Assembly (NCBI RefSeq): GCF_002865585.1
Contig: NZ_CP025581.1
Coordinates: forward strand, 2,914,001-2,978,000
Length of the DNA stretch: 64,000 nt
Origin: Nocardioides houyundeii
GTDB taxonomy: Bacteria; Actinomycetota; Actinomycetes; Propionibacteriales; Nocardioidaceae
Direction of reading: 5' to 3'
In this document: positions 16,690 through 26,555 of the stretch, piece by piece
How positions within the stretch are numbered: the stretch's first letter is position 1
Layout of the letters: each line of letters begins with the position of its first letter
Program-made: the position numbers and the translations under genes
Notes under the pieces: model-generated
What the model saw: only the letters and a program-made list of their open reading frames with translations
What the model was told of the DNA's origin: nothing
Database searches by the model: none

Positions 16690-17891
16690 CGCAGGCTCCA
16701 GCGCAGGACGGCGCCCAGGTCCTGCTTGCGACCCAGGTGCAGCACCGGCATGCCCCCGGCCTCGGTGACGCGGCTGGTGCTGCCGGGCTCCACCAGCACC
16801 GCCAGGCGCCGCACCTCGGGCGGGAACGCCGCGGCCGCGCGCTGGACGTCGGAGAACGTGCCGGCCGACCCGGTGACGAAGAAGGCGAGGCTGGTCTCGG
16901 GTGCCACCGCCACGGCACGGCGGGCCGTCGCGACGATGCCGGCGGTGCCGAAGTCGGCGCGGCACACCGAGTCCAGGGCCAGGTGCGCGCTACCGCCGGC
17001 GGAGGCCTCGGCGCCGCAGACGAACGTGACGTCGAAGTCGTCGGTGGCGGCGCGCACGGCGATGGAGGCCGTCACCGCCATGGCGACCTCGAACTCCTCC
17101 TGGTCCCCCCACACCGAGGGCCGGTCGTCGACCACCAGGGTCGCGTGGCTGCGGCGGGTGTCGAGGTACTGCCGCACCAGCAGCGCGGCCTCCCCGGTGG
17201 AGGCCATCACCTTGGCGCTCGAGCGCCAGTGGATGTGGCGCAGGTCGTCGCCCGGCGCGTACTCGCGCAGCGCGTGGAAGGCCAGGTCGCTCTGGCTCAC
17301 CGCATCGGTGGAGACACCCTCGAGGTCCCGCAGCAGTCCGGCACCGAGCGAGTCCAGCGGCACCAGGGGCGGACGCACGAGCACCTCGCGTCGCGGCGTC
17401 CACACCATGTCGCGGGAGAAGATGCCCAGCGGGTCGCCGCGGCGCGTGGTGGCGGGACCCACCGCGATCACTCCTCGGCGCTCGGTCCGGATGGTGAAGG
17501 ACTCCTCGTCGCTGACCTGGGGAGCCAGGGCCCCCAGCGCATAGCGGTGCACGGTGGAGCCGACCGGCACCTCCAAGGTGGTGGGCACCAGACGACTGCT
17601 GGCCACGTTGGTGACCACCACGCCCGCGGCCACCGACTGTCCCGCGGTGACGCGCTCGGGCTCCAGGCGCAGGTCGACCCGCACGCTGGTGCGCCCCAGC
17701 AGGAAGGGCCAGGTGAGCAGCAGCAGCAGGAAGCAGGCGGCCGACAGCACCGCCAGCTCGCGCCAGCCCGCAGCCAGGGCCGCCGCTCCCGAGGCCAGGC
17801 CGAGGCCGAGGATCGTCCAGCCGACCGGCCGGACCACCCCCAGAGCCACCCGGGCCCGCTCTCGCAGCTGCTCCACACCCACCTCCGGCAT
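16686..17891 (-). CDS. DUF58 domain-containing protein
   Basis: 401-residue membrane-anchored protein. Two hydrophobic segments lie at about residues 24-65, followed by a beta-rich domain and the DUF58 signature 'LREYAPGDDLRHIHWRSSAK' (about residues 205-225) with the vWA-like region after it. DUF58 proteins are almost always encoded beside MoxR ATPases, and they are thought to be their partners or substrates in assembling or activating surface protein complexes. Here it overlaps the transglutaminase-like gene and lies seven bases after moxR. Confidence 0.9.
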   Translation of the reverse strand: MPEVGVEQLRERARVALGVVRPVGWTILGLGLASGAAALAAGWRELAVLSAACFLLLLLTWPFLLGRTSVRVDLRLEPERVTAGQSVAAGVVVTNVASSRLVPTTLEVPVGSTVHRYALGALAPQVSDEESFTIRTERRGVIAVGPATTRRGDPLGIFSRDMVWTPRREVLVRPPLVPLDSLGAGLLRDLEGVSTDAVSQSDLAFHALREYAPGDDLRHIHWRSSAKVMASTGEAALLVRQYLDTRRSHATLVVDDRPSVWGDQEEFEVAMAVTASIAVRAATDDFDVTFVCGAEASAGGSAHLALDSVCRADFGTAGIVATARRAVAVAPETSLAFFVTGSAGTFSDVQRAAAAFPPEVRRLAVLVEPGSTSRVTEAGGMPVLHLGRKQDLGAVLRWSLR

Positions 17892-17898
17892 GCCGACC

Positions 17899-18867
17899 TC
17901 AGGCCACCCGGTCGGTGGGCGGCGAGACCGCGTCGAGCAGGCGACTGATGACGGTCTCCACGCTCACCCCGCTGAACTGGGCCTCGGCGTCGAGCAGCAG
18001 CCGGTGGCTCAGGACCGGCTCGGCCAGCTCCTTGATGTCGTCGGGCACGACGTGGTCGCGTCCGTCGGCGGCCGCCCAGGTCTTGGCCACCCGGATGAAG
18101 GCCAGGCACCCCCGGGGCGAGAGGCCGAGCTTGACGTGCGGCTGACGGCGCGACTCCTCCGCCAGCTCCGCCACGTAGCCCACCACCGCCGGGTCGACGT
18201 ACACCTCGTCGGCGAGGCCGCTCATCTGGGCGATCGTCTCGGCCGTGATCACCGGGGTGACCAGCGAGGCGCGGTCTCGGACCTTCGCGTTGACCAGCAG
18301 CTCGATGGTCGCGGCCCGGTCCGGGTAGCCCAGCGAGGTCTTCATCAGGAACCGGTCCAGCTGCGCCTCGGGCAGGCGGTAGGTCCCGGCCTGCTCGATG
18401 GGGTTCTGGGTGGCGATCACCAGGAACGGGCGGCCCACCGAGTGCGGGACGCCGTCGACGGTGACCCGGCCCTCCTCCATCACCTCCAGCAGCGCCGACT
18501 GCGTCTTGGGCGAGGCCCGGTTGATCTCGTCGGCCAGCACGATGGTGTGGAAGATCGGGCCGGGATGGAACTGGAAGGTCCCCTGGTGCTGGTCGTAGAC
18601 CGTGACCCCGGTGACGTCCGAGGGCAGCAGGTCGGGGGTGAACTGGATCCGGGCGTGGCTCCCCTGGACCGTGTTGGCCAACGCGCGCGCCAGCATCGTC
18701 TTGCCGGTGCCGGGGACGTCCTCGAGCAGGATGTGCCCCTCCGAGAGCAGGCAGGTGAGCGCGAGCCGGACCACGTGGCGCTTGCCGAGCACGGCCTTCT
18801 CCATGTTGTCGGTCAGCTGGTCGAAGGTCTTGCGGAACCACTCGGCCTGCTCGTGCGCGATCGTCAT
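17899..18867 (-). CDS. MoxR-family AAA+ ATPase
   Basis: Cytoplasmic AAA+ chaperone-like ATPase, 322 residues. Walker A is 'EDVPGTGKTMLARALA' (Lys56). Walker B is 'TIVLADEINRASPKTQSALL' (Asp113-Glu114). Sensor 1 is 'FLVIATQNPIEQAGTYRLPE', and 'GLSPRGCLAFIRVAKTWAA' is the sensor-2 region. These are the hallmarks of MoxR proteins, which act on partner proteins containing vWA or DUF58 domains. It is transcribed after the giant surface protein gene and before DUF58. Confidence 0.95.
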   Translation of the reverse strand: MTIAHEQAEWFRKTFDQLTDNMEKAVLGKRHVVRLALTCLLSEGHILLEDVPGTGKTMLARALANTVQGSHARIQFTPDLLPSDVTGVTVYDQHQGTFQFHPGPIFHTIVLADEINRASPKTQSALLEVMEEGRVTVDGVPHSVGRPFLVIATQNPIEQAGTYRLPEAQLDRFLMKTSLGYPDRAATIELLVNAKVRDRASLVTPVITAETIAQMSGLADEVYVDPAVVGYVAELAEESRRQPHVKLGLSPRGCLAFIRVAKTWAAADGRDHVVPDDIKELAEPVLSHRLLLDAEAQFSGVSVETVISRLLDAVSPPTDRVA

Positions 18868-18916
18868 GCTGCTCCTCGGGTCGTCGTCACTCGGTCGGGG
18901 GTTCGTGCGTCGGAGG

Positions 18917-21900
18917 TCATTGCCATCCCCAGGTGGTCGAGCCCGGCGGCCGGTTGCCGCCCTTCTCGGTGCAGGTGGCGGTCACGAACCCCTCGTAGAA
19001 GGCCAGGCTCGTGGTGTGGTTGTCGTTGGTGTCGAAGTCGAAGTCCCAGAACTGGTTGGGCTGCAGCGAGTTCGTCACCCGGCACTTGTAGGCCCGGTTC
19101 ATGTCCGTGGTGGTGATCACCAGGTGGCCGCAGCTGGCCACGTCGCACTTCCACCAGCTGGGCTCGCACCCGCCCAGGGTGGAGTCGTCGGCGTCGCTGC
19201 ACGGTGAGCGGGACAGCGAGATCGACGGGGGCGGCGCGGTTCCCGAGCCGGTCTTCAGGCTCCGCGACGGAGCACCCCGGGCCACGCCGAGGTCGGTCAG
19301 CGTGGCCACGATCTCCACGCCTTCCTCGAAGGTGCTGGTGGTGAGGTCGAAGCCCTCGTTGAAGGAGCCCGGCCCCAGGTCGCGGACCGTGTCCAGGTAG
19401 CGGCCGTTGGTGCCCACAGCGGTGACCTGGAGCCGCACCGGCCGACCGTTGCCGGACCCGGCGACGTTGAAGTTGATCGTCTTGCCCACCACCGAGCTCA
19501 CCACCGGTGCGTTGAGGTGGGTGCCGGTCAGGGGGCCGTAGCTCTGCAGGAACTTCACCCCGCTCGTGGTGCACCCCACCTTGGCCGCGTTCTCGTTGCA
19601 CAGCCGCAGTGCGACCGAGTGCGCGCTGAGGTTGTCCGGGACGTTGATGGTGCGGCTGCGGGCACCGGTCTCGTTCCAGGAGCCGATCACCACTCCGTTG
19701 ACCAGCACGGAGACCTGGCTCAGGGCGCCACGGGCCTCGGGCACCGAGTAGGACAGGGCGAGCTCGTTGTCGCGTCCCGTGGCCGAGCCGCTCCACTCCC
19801 CCCAGGCCGAGGGGACGCCGATCGCCTCGAACACCACCGGGGCGCTGACCGGCGAGGTGTTGCCACCGGCGTTGTGTGCCTGGACGGTGTACTCCCAGGT
19901 GCGGCCGTCGTAGGGCACGTCGAGCTGGCGGCACGAGTTCGCCTCGATCCGCGAGCAGCCGGGCAGCACCACCGGGGCGCCGCCGGCGACCCGCGCCGAG
20001 ACCGAGTACGTCGTGGGGCCCGGCCCCTCCGGGAGCACGGCGTTCCACTGCAGGAGCACCGCCGTGCTGCTCTTGCCGGTCTGCTGGTCGGTGTGCCGCA
20101 GACCCGACGGGGTCGGCGGCGTGCCCAGGGACTGGAAGGGCTCGGAGACCCGCGGCTCGGAGGTGTCGGCCTTGTTCCGGGCGCGGATGGAGAAGACGTA
20201 GGTCTTGTTGTTGTCCAGGTTGGGGACGACGTAGCTCTTCAGGTCACCGGGCACGTCGGCGCTGCCGCCGGGCCAGGTGAGGTAGTACATGAGGATCTCC
20301 GAGGTCTGGGTGCGCGGCGCGCCCCAGCTGATCGTCATCGTCTTGTCGCCCCGGCTCGTCTGACGGATCCACGGCACCCGTCCCGGAGCGATGTCGGCCA
20401 CCGCGGACCGGGAGCGCTCGCTCCAGTCGGAGAAGCCCACCTTGTTGTGGGCGCGGGCCTGGAAGGAGTACTGCTTGCCGTTGGCGGGGACCTTGAAGTC
20501 GCCTCCGTTGGTGCGGAACCGCTGAGTGCCTCCCCCGCCGTTGACGGCGCGCACCTCGTAGTAGTCGATGGGTGCCCCCTGGGGCTCCGACGGCCGCCAG
20601 CTGAGCCGGATGGCCCGGTCGCGGACGCTGATGTCCTGCGGCGCCCCGGGCACGCTCGGCACGTCGAGGACCTCGATGCTGATGCGTCCCGTGACCCGGC
20701 GCTCGGGGCCCGGGTCGCCGGCGACGTCGGTCATCTCGACGCTCAGCTCGGTCCGGCCCCGCGCTCCCTTCGGGGAGCTCAACCGCAGCATCGAGCCGGA
20801 CGAGGTGGCCTGCACCGAGGTGCCCGAGACCCTGCGCACCCCCAGGATCCGCGGCTCGGCGTCGGAGACGCCCGGCTTGAGGTAGCGCGCCAGGTCGATC
20901 TCCTTGCTGGTGCCGGGTCGCATGTCCGGGACGGGGATGGCGGCCAGGGAGGGCGACGGGGCCCGCACCACCTGGACGGTGAGGGTCTGAGGGTCGCTCT
21001 TCCCGGCGCGGACCGTGATCCGAGCCTCCGAGCCGGCGCGCGCCTCGCCGGCGGCCGCGATCCGCACCGCCGGGCCGCCGTCGTTGGCCAGGCTGACGCC
21101 GGAGGCCTCGCTGGCCCACTCCACGGTGTAGTCGAGCCCGACCAGGTCGGCCGGGTCGGCGGTCCACACGTAGCACACCGACTGGATGTCGATGGAGATC
21201 GAGTCGGCCTGGGCGACCTCGAACGGCGTCGCCGGGCACTCCAGGTCCGGCTTGTCGCTACCGACCTGCACCGGGATCGTGATGAGCGTGGGCTGCTGGC
21301 TGCCGCTGTCCTCGGTCCCGTCGTCCTCGAGCCGAGGGACCACCTCCACCAGAACGGCCGCGGGACCCCGGTAGTCCTCCTTCGCGGAGATCTCGAAGCC
21401 CTGGGCTCCGGTGCTGCGCGCTGTCAGCTGGGTGCGCGGCGAGGACCAGATCCGGTTCTGCCCGACGATCTCCACCGCGCCGCCCGTCGGGCTGGCGATG
21501 AAGTCGCCGAGCTTGTGCTTGGAGGTCTTGCCCGCGTCCAGGTCGATGGAGGCTCCCTCGCGCAGGTAGGGCCGGCCGCTGCCCGTCGCCGGGACGAACA
21601 GGGAGGCCGAGGCCACCCCGCCGGCCGCGTCCTCGACGCGGAACGGGACCACCCGGGGCTCCTCGCCGCGCTGGACCGTGAGCACGTTGCCCTTGCGCTG
21701 GTAGATCGCGCGGTCGGCGTACACCTCGGTGACCTGGAGGTCCTCCACGGCGCCGTCCGGGTCGTAGGCGGCGGCGCGCTCCCCGTCCGAGGCGAGGAGG
21801 TTCACCCGCACCGCGTCGCTGTCGTCGGCGCTGCCGTAGGCGTCGTACACGATGGGCGGGTTGTTGTAGCCCTCGATCGTGGCCAGGGTGGCGCTCGCCC

Positions 21901-24900
21901 GCGACTCGTCGATCCCGTTGCTCAGCACGTAGACGACCTCGACCACGTCGGCGCCGGCGGCCTCGGGCGCCTCGATGACCACCGGCCCGATCTCGGACTC
22001 CAGGGAGACGCCCTGCGGGGGGTCCACCAGCTCGATGGTGACGTTGTCGGCGGCACCGATCTGGTCGTTGGCGAGCACGTCGAGACGAGCGGTGGCCCCG
22101 GGCGCGGTGGTGATCGCGTCGGGCACCGCCACCGGAGGCTGCGGCGCACTGGCACGCACCACGGCCACCCGCACGGTGCCGGTGGCCGCGGCACCTCGGG
22201 AGTCCATCACCGTGTAGCTGAACTCCTCCGACCCCGCCGTGTCCGGGTATGCCTGGAACTCCAGGGAGTTGGCGCCGAACCCGATGACCCGGCCCAGTCC
22301 CGGGGGTGAGGCGATGCCGGTGATGACGACGGAGTCGCCGTCCGGGTCGACCCCGGTGCCGGGCAGACGCAGGCGCAGGGTGTCCCCCGCGACCATCCGA
22401 CCCTCGAGGGTGGGTGCCTCGGGCGCGGTGTTCGGACCCCCGGCGGGCACCACGACCACGTTGAGTCGTCCCTGGGCGGTCTCGCCGGTCGAGTTCTGCG
22501 CGATGTAGGGGACCGAGAAGGCCTCGCGCTCCTTGACGTCGGTGGGGGCCACGTAGCGGATCACCCGCCCCGAGACGTACGCCGCACCCGCGCTGCCCTT
22601 GTAGTCCGCCGGGGCCAGCACCTCGAGCTGTCCGGGGGCTCCCTGCACGGCGTCCCCGACCAGCTGCAGCGGGTCGCCCGACGGGCTGAAGTCGTTGTCC
22701 AGGACCGGGTGCACCACCACCGAACCGGCCCGCACCACCGCTCGGTCCGGCGCCGTGACGGGCGTGTTGTCCTCGGGCTGGGGCCGCTGGGTCACCAGGA
22801 CCTCGCCGGAGACGCCCGAGGAGGCGCCGTTGCTGATCGTGTAGCGCACCACCTGGGCACTGGACAGCTGCCCCTGACGAGCCGAGATCCGCAGCCAGCG
22901 CCCGTCCACGATCGCCACGTCGACCTGGTCCGGGCGGTCGGCGCGGGCGCGCTGGACCACCAGGATGCCGCCCGCCGGGTCCACGTCGTTGGCCAGGACG
23001 TCGACCGTCGCGGCCGCCTGTCCGTAGAGCGTGAGGGTGTCGGGCATCGCCACCGGGTCCTCGGGCCTGGGCGGCGGCTGGACCACGTCGACGCGGATCT
23101 TGCCCCGGGCGAAGGCAGCGTTGCCGTAGGCCGCCTGGTAGTCGAGCAGGTAGGTGCCGGCCTTGTCGGCGTCCACGCGGACCACGCCGGCGTTGGTGTC
23201 GGTGCGGATCCGGATGCCGGCCTGGTCGGCGATCTTGCCGCCCAGGGCCAGCTCGGCCTCGGGGGTGGAGGGGTCGCTGCCCGGCAGGTCGTTGGCCAGC
23301 GGGCGCACGATGATCGGCTTGCCCACCTCGCCGCTGACCACGTCAGGGGCGGCCACCGCCGGGTAGGTGGTCTGCTCGAACTTGTCCTGCACCGCGAACT
23401 GCAGGGACTTGGTCACCGGCGCGGACAGGCCGTCGGAGACGGCGTAGTCGACGCGCACCTCCCCGCCCCGCCTGGGGGCGGTGAACCGCACCCTGCCGTG
23501 GTTGGTGGAGCGGGCCGTGGCGCCGCTCTCGCCCTGGCTCACGATCTTGGCCGACTCCAGCAGCAAGGGGTCGCTGTCGTCGTGGTCTCGCCAGTCCGGC
23601 AGCACCGGCACCTCGACGGAGCCGCCGGCCGGGACCCGCCAGGTGCGAGGCTCGAACCCCTCGCGCAGCGTGGGTGCGGCGTTGACGTCGGCGGCACGCA
23701 CGCGCACCGAGACCGTGGCGTGCCCGCTCAGGTTGCGGCCGTCGTCGATGTAGTACTCGAACGTGGCCACGCCCCGGGCGTCGGCCGGCAGCGAGATCTG
23801 CAGGGTCTGCCGGTCGGGGCTGATGCCGACCTTCGCACCCGGCATGGTGGGCTTGTCCACGCCCCGGATGGCCAGCAGCCGCCCCTCGGGCGCCGAGTCG
23901 TTGTCGAGCGGGTGCAGCACGCTGGTCCGCCCCGCACGCGCCCCGAAGTCGTCAGCCTTGGCCTGCGGCGGGCGGGTGTCACCCTGGGACTGCTGCTCGT
24001 CCTCGGTCTCCTTGTCGCGCACCTTGCGGGTGCTGGTGAACGCCTCCCAGTTGTCGATCTTCTGGGGCTCGTCGGCGTCGAGGTCCCAGACCGCACCGCT
24101 GGCGCGGTCGTTGAGCACGACCTCGCCACGGTTGACGCGGAAGACCAGGTCGGTCGCGTCCTCGGTGAGCGTGGCCACCACCGGCTCGTCGTCCCCGCAG
24201 ATGGTCGCGACGTAGCCGGGCCCACCGGACCACGCGGCGTACGAGCAGGCGCCGAGGCGCACGGGCTCGGCCGGTCGGCCGGACACGTCCTCGAGGAGCG
24301 TGGTGGTCCGTCCCGTGGTCAGGTCGACGGAGGTGAGCCCGCCCCGGGAGGCGACCAGGACGTCGGCGGCACCGGGCCCGGGCTGCTGGAGCACTCCGCC
24401 GGTCGGGACGGTGGCCGAGACGCCCTCCTCCTGGAGAGCGACCAACGCACCGGTCGCGGCGTCGAGGCTCACCGGGGTGTCCCCCACCACCGTCAGGGCG
24501 CCCGGTTCTCCGGCTGCCCGGGGCAGGCCCTCGGTCACAGGGTCGGCGAGCTCCGCACCGTCGGGGTGCCAGGTGGCCAGCCGCGCCTTGTCCACCGAGA
24601 CGACGTACACCGTGCCGGAGGTGGAGACGGCGAGGGCCGCCGCCTTGCCGACCTTCGCGAGCGGGTCGGACTGCTGGTCGATGGCCCCGACCAGCGGCGT
24701 GCCGACCTGCGGGTCGTACCGCGAGCCCCACACCGCCCCGGAGCTCGGGTCCAGGCTGGCCAGGGTGCCGCCCCGCATCTGGACCTGCGCACCGTCGGGC
24801 AGTGCCGCGGCGGCACCGTCGGTGAGCACCAGGCCCGCGGGGTCGATCCCGACCATCCGGCCGGCCCGGCGGTCGATCCCGGCGACGGCGGCACCGTCCT

Positions 24901-25153
24901 GGACGACGTCCAGGTCGGCGTCCGACTCCAGGTAGATGGCGCCGTCGAGCCGCCCGATGGGCTTGTTGATCCGACCGAAGTAGCCCTTGTCGGACTTGGT
25001 GACCCAGATCCCGCCGTCGTTGAGCTCGGTGCGGTGGCTGCGGTAGCCGTCCGCAGAGACCGCGTAGCCGAGCACGGCACCCGCGGCGAGCACCAGGGCG
25101 GTGTTGGACGCGATGGCAGCACGATGACGACGCACGAACCCCCGTAGCGCCAC
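18917..25153 (-). CDS. Giant Ig-like/fibronectin type III surface protein
   Basis: 2078-residue predicted cell-surface protein. The GTG start was chosen because AGGGGG precedes it and it begins with a basic stretch and one hydrophobic helix (residues 13-35), an anchor or uncleaved signal. Residues about 46-380 are rich in short repeats like a beta-propeller ('GAIYLESDADLDVVQDG', 'GIDRRAGRMVGIDPAG'). Residues about 405-1480 contain tandem Ig/cadherin-like modules marked by LANDVDP, LDNDFSP, VDPDGD and LANDQIG. Residues about 1500-1970 contain four or five Fn3-like modules ('AIRLSWRPSEPQGAPIDYYE', 'KTMTISWGAP'). The last 100 residues are a cysteine-rich cap. First gene of the MoxR-DUF58-transglutaminase operon. 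A role in surface adhesion or sensing is inferred. Confidence 0.88.
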   Translation of the reverse strand: MALRGFVRRHRAAIASNTALVLAAGAVLGYAVSADGYRSHRTELNDGGIWVTKSDKGYFGRINKPIGRLDGAIYLESDADLDVVQDGAAVAGIDRRAGRMVGIDPAGLVLTDGAAAALPDGAQVQMRGGTLASLDPSSGAVWGSRYDPQVGTPLVGAIDQQSDPLAKVGKAAALAVSTSGTVYVVSVDKARLATWHPDGAELADPVTEGLPRAAGEPGALTVVGDTPVSLDAATGALVALQEEGVSATVPTGGVLQQPGPGAADVLVASRGGLTSVDLTTGRTTTLLEDVSGRPAEPVRLGACSYAAWSGGPGYVATICGDDEPVVATLTEDATDLVFRVNRGEVVLNDRASGAVWDLDADEPQKIDNWEAFTSTRKVRDKETEDEQQSQGDTRPPQAKADDFGARAGRTSVLHPLDNDSAPEGRLLAIRGVDKPTMPGAKVGISPDRQTLQISLPADARGVATFEYYIDDGRNLSGHATVSVRVRAADVNAAPTLREGFEPRTWRVPAGGSVEVPVLPDWRDHDDSDPLLLESAKIVSQGESGATARSTNHGRVRFTAPRRGGEVRVDYAVSDGLSAPVTKSLQFAVQDKFEQTTYPAVAAPDVVSGEVGKPIIVRPLANDLPGSDPSTPEAELALGGKIADQAGIRIRTDTNAGVVRVDADKAGTYLLDYQAAYGNAAFARGKIRVDVVQPPPRPEDPVAMPDTLTLYGQAAATVDVLANDVDPAGGILVVQRARADRPDQVDVAIVDGRWLRISARQGQLSSAQVVRYTISNGASSGVSGEVLVTQRPQPEDNTPVTAPDRAVVRAGSVVVHPVLDNDFSPSGDPLQLVGDAVQGAPGQLEVLAPADYKGSAGAAYVSGRVIRYVAPTDVKEREAFSVPYIAQNSTGETAQGRLNVVVVPAGGPNTAPEAPTLEGRMVAGDTLRLRLPGTGVDPDGDSVVITGIASPPGLGRVIGFGANSLEFQAYPDTAGSEEFSYTVMDSRGAAATGTVRVAVVRASAPQPPVAVPDAITTAPGATARLDVLANDQIGAADNVTIELVDPPQGVSLESEIGPVVIEAPEAAGADVVEVVYVLSNGIDESRASATLATIEGYNNPPIVYDAYGSADDSDAVRVNLLASDGERAAAYDPDGAVEDLQVTEVYADRAIYQRKGNVLTVQRGEEPRVVPFRVEDAAGGVASASLFVPATGSGRPYLREGASIDLDAGKTSKHKLGDFIASPTGGAVEIVGQNRIWSSPRTQLTARSTGAQGFEISAKEDYRGPAAVLVEVVPRLEDDGTEDSGSQQPTLITIPVQVGSDKPDLECPATPFEVAQADSISIDIQSVCYVWTADPADLVGLDYTVEWASEASGVSLANDGGPAVRIAAAGEARAGSEARITVRAGKSDPQTLTVQVVRAPSPSLAAIPVPDMRPGTSKEIDLARYLKPGVSDAEPRILGVRRVSGTSVQATSSGSMLRLSSPKGARGRTELSVEMTDVAGDPGPERRVTGRISIEVLDVPSVPGAPQDISVRDRAIRLSWRPSEPQGAPIDYYEVRAVNGGGGTQRFRTNGGDFKVPANGKQYSFQARAHNKVGFSDWSERSRSAVADIAPGRVPWIRQTSRGDKTMTISWGAPRTQTSEILMYYLTWPGGSADVPGDLKSYVVPNLDNNKTYVFSIRARNKADTSEPRVSEPFQSLGTPPTPSGLRHTDQQTGKSSTAVLLQWNAVLPEGPGPTTYSVSARVAGGAPVVLPGCSRIEANSCRQLDVPYDGRTWEYTVQAHNAGGNTSPVSAPVVFEAIGVPSAWGEWSGSATGRDNELALSYSVPEARGALSQVSVLVNGVVIGSWNETGARSRTINVPDNLSAHSVALRLCNENAAKVGCTTSGVKFLQSYGPLTGTHLNAPVVSSVVGKTINFNVAGSGNGRPVRLQVTAVGTNGRYLDTVRDLGPGSFNEGFDLTTSTFEEGVEIVATLTDLGVARGAPSRSLKTGSGTAPPPSISLSRSPCSDADDSTLGGCEPSWWKCDVASCGHLVITTTDMNRAYKCRVTNSLQPNQFWDFDFDTNDNHTTSLAFYEGFVTATCTEKGGNRPPGSTTWGWQ

Positions 25154-25355
25154 GCTGCCCCCTCGTCCCGTGCCCCCCAGTGCGCGATTAGGGTACGACA
25201 CGGTTCGTTCCCGCAGGCACGTTGGGCGAGACTCTCGGCTCACATCGTGCCTGCGTTTCGGCGGCGGGACCGGCGTTCGCCACAATGGTCTGCATTCTGC
25301 CGGTGGGCGGCCCACGTCCGTGGCAGTCTGGTGCGCGATGCGAGGGGAGGACGGC
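25154..25355. promoter_or_regulatory. Divergent control region with a CAGGCACG/CGTGCCTG dyad
   Basis: 202 bases between the giant surface protein gene and the FHA-kinase operon, which are transcribed divergently. An 8-bp inverted repeat, CAGGCACG (25214-25221) and CGTGCCTG (25246-25253), is separated by 24 bases, about two helical turns plus, as for a dimeric regulator or a stem-loop. Weak -10-like hexamers occur on both sides (TACCCT on minus, CACAAT on plus). No coding sequence was found. Confidence 0.4.
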
Positions 25356-26555
25356 GTGGTCGAGGAGACCCGGTACGTCGCGGGCGACGGCGTCCTGCTG
25401 GGCGCCGGCAGCCGCTGGCTCCTCCTCACCGACCCCGGCGACGAGCGAGTTCTCGACGAGCTCTGGTCGATGCTCCAGGGTCCCCCGCCGCCGGCCTCGC
25501 GTCCGCTGACCGAGCGGGTCATGGAGATCGTCGACCGGGCCTTCGACGGCGAGGTGCCCGATCTGGTGCTGCTCGACCTCACGTCCGGATCGCCCGTCTC
25601 GACCAGCCGTGGCGCCGGCCGGCTGCGGGTCGAGGGCCAGCGGCACCACCTGTCCCTGTCCGAGCCGGCCGTCATCACTCCCGCCGCCGGCCCCGCACGG
25701 CGGCTCCTCGGAGGCGTGGTCCCTGCCCGCAGCGCGGAGGTGAGCCTGCGGTCCGCTGCCGGGAACGACGGTGCCGGCCTGATCGACGGGATCCCCCAGG
25801 AGATCCTGGCGGCCAAGGGCCCCGCCGGTCCGCCGCCCCGACGCCCCCGACCCGCCACCCCTCGACCGGCGACGCCCCGCCCGGGCGACTCGGTCGCGCG
25901 GGACACCACCGAGCCCGATCCGGCGCTGATGGCCCGCATCGCCGACGCGGCTCCGGCACTCGTGGAGCAGCAACCCCCGACCCGCGTGCCGGCCGGCTCG
26001 GACCAGGCACCCGCCGAGGACCACGACGGCTCCACGGTCTTCCGTCCCGAGCACCTCACCGCCGCTCCGGCCGGCGAGACCGTGCAAGCCGTGTGGTGCC
26101 CCCAGGGTCACCTGACCCGTCCCACGTCCGCCCTGTGCCGGGTCTGCCGCACCCAGGTCGCGCCGCAGCACCCGCAGCGGGTCCCCCGCCCGGCCCTCGG
26201 CGGCCTGCGCCTGCCCACGGGCGAGGTGGTCCCGCTGGACCGGTCCGTCGTGCTCGGCCGCCGGCCCCAGCCAATGTCCACCTCGCCAGCTGACTGGCCG
26301 CACCTGGTGACGCTCCCCGCCGAGCACACCTTCGTGTCCCGGATGCACCTCCACCTCTCGCTCGAGGGCTGGGACGTGGTCGCCCGCGACCTCGGCTCCC
26401 GCGGCGGTACGACGCTCAAGGTCCCGGGCCAGGCTCCCGTCCGCATGGTCCAGGACCACCCCTACGTCCTGGAGCCCGGTCACGCGCTCGACCTGGCCGA
26501 CACCTACGAGGTCCGCTTCGAGGTCGGCCCCGAGGTGGGGGTGAGCGGCCCGTGA
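25356..26555 (+). CDS. FHA domain protein with zinc-ribbon
   Basis: Cytoplasmic phosphothreonine-binding adaptor, 399 residues. The GTG start follows GGGGAGG by five bases; an in-frame ATG 18 bases upstream is possible. An N-terminal module of about 140 residues and a Pro/Arg-rich linker (about 160-200) lead to a zinc-ribbon 'WCPQGHLTRPTSALCRVC' (about residues 247-264; ligands Cys, His, Cys, Cys). The C-terminal FHA domain (about 290-395) shows the GRRPQ and 'SRMHLHLSLEGW' phosphothreonine-binding strands and 'DLGSRGGTTL'. It overlaps the kinase start (GTGA), so it is probably that kinase's substrate or scaffold. Confidence 0.88.
   Translation: MVEETRYVAGDGVLLGAGSRWLLLTDPGDERVLDELWSMLQGPPPPASRPLTERVMEIVDRAFDGEVPDLVLLDLTSGSPVSTSRGAGRLRVEGQRHHLSLSEPAVITPAAGPARRLLGGVVPARSAEVSLRSAAGNDGAGLIDGIPQEILAAKGPAGPPPRRPRPATPRPATPRPGDSVARDTTEPDPALMARIADAAPALVEQQPPTRVPAGSDQAPAEDHDGSTVFRPEHLTAAPAGETVQAVWCPQGHLTRPTSALCRVCRTQVAPQHPQRVPRPALGGLRLPTGEVVPLDRSVVLGRRPQPMSTSPADWPHLVTLPAEHTFVSRMHLHLSLEGWDVVARDLGSRGGTTLKVPGQAPVRMVQDHPYVLEPGHALDLADTYEVRFEVGPEVGVSGP

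Noticed and set aside
19517..22309. 930-codon plus-strand frame opposite the giant surface protein
   Set aside because: Antisense shadow; the minus frame has repeated Ig and Fn3 motifs and a ribosome-binding site, while this one has none.
22709..25147. 812-codon plus-strand frame opposite the giant surface protein
   Set aside because: Same reason; composition is His/Gly/Arg-rich with no recognisable domain.
25154..26059. A 300-residue N-terminal extension of the giant surface protein
   Set aside because: The extension overlaps the FHA gene in antisense, is Arg/Pro-rich, and lacks a ribosome-binding site; the GTG at 25153 is followed by a membrane segment.
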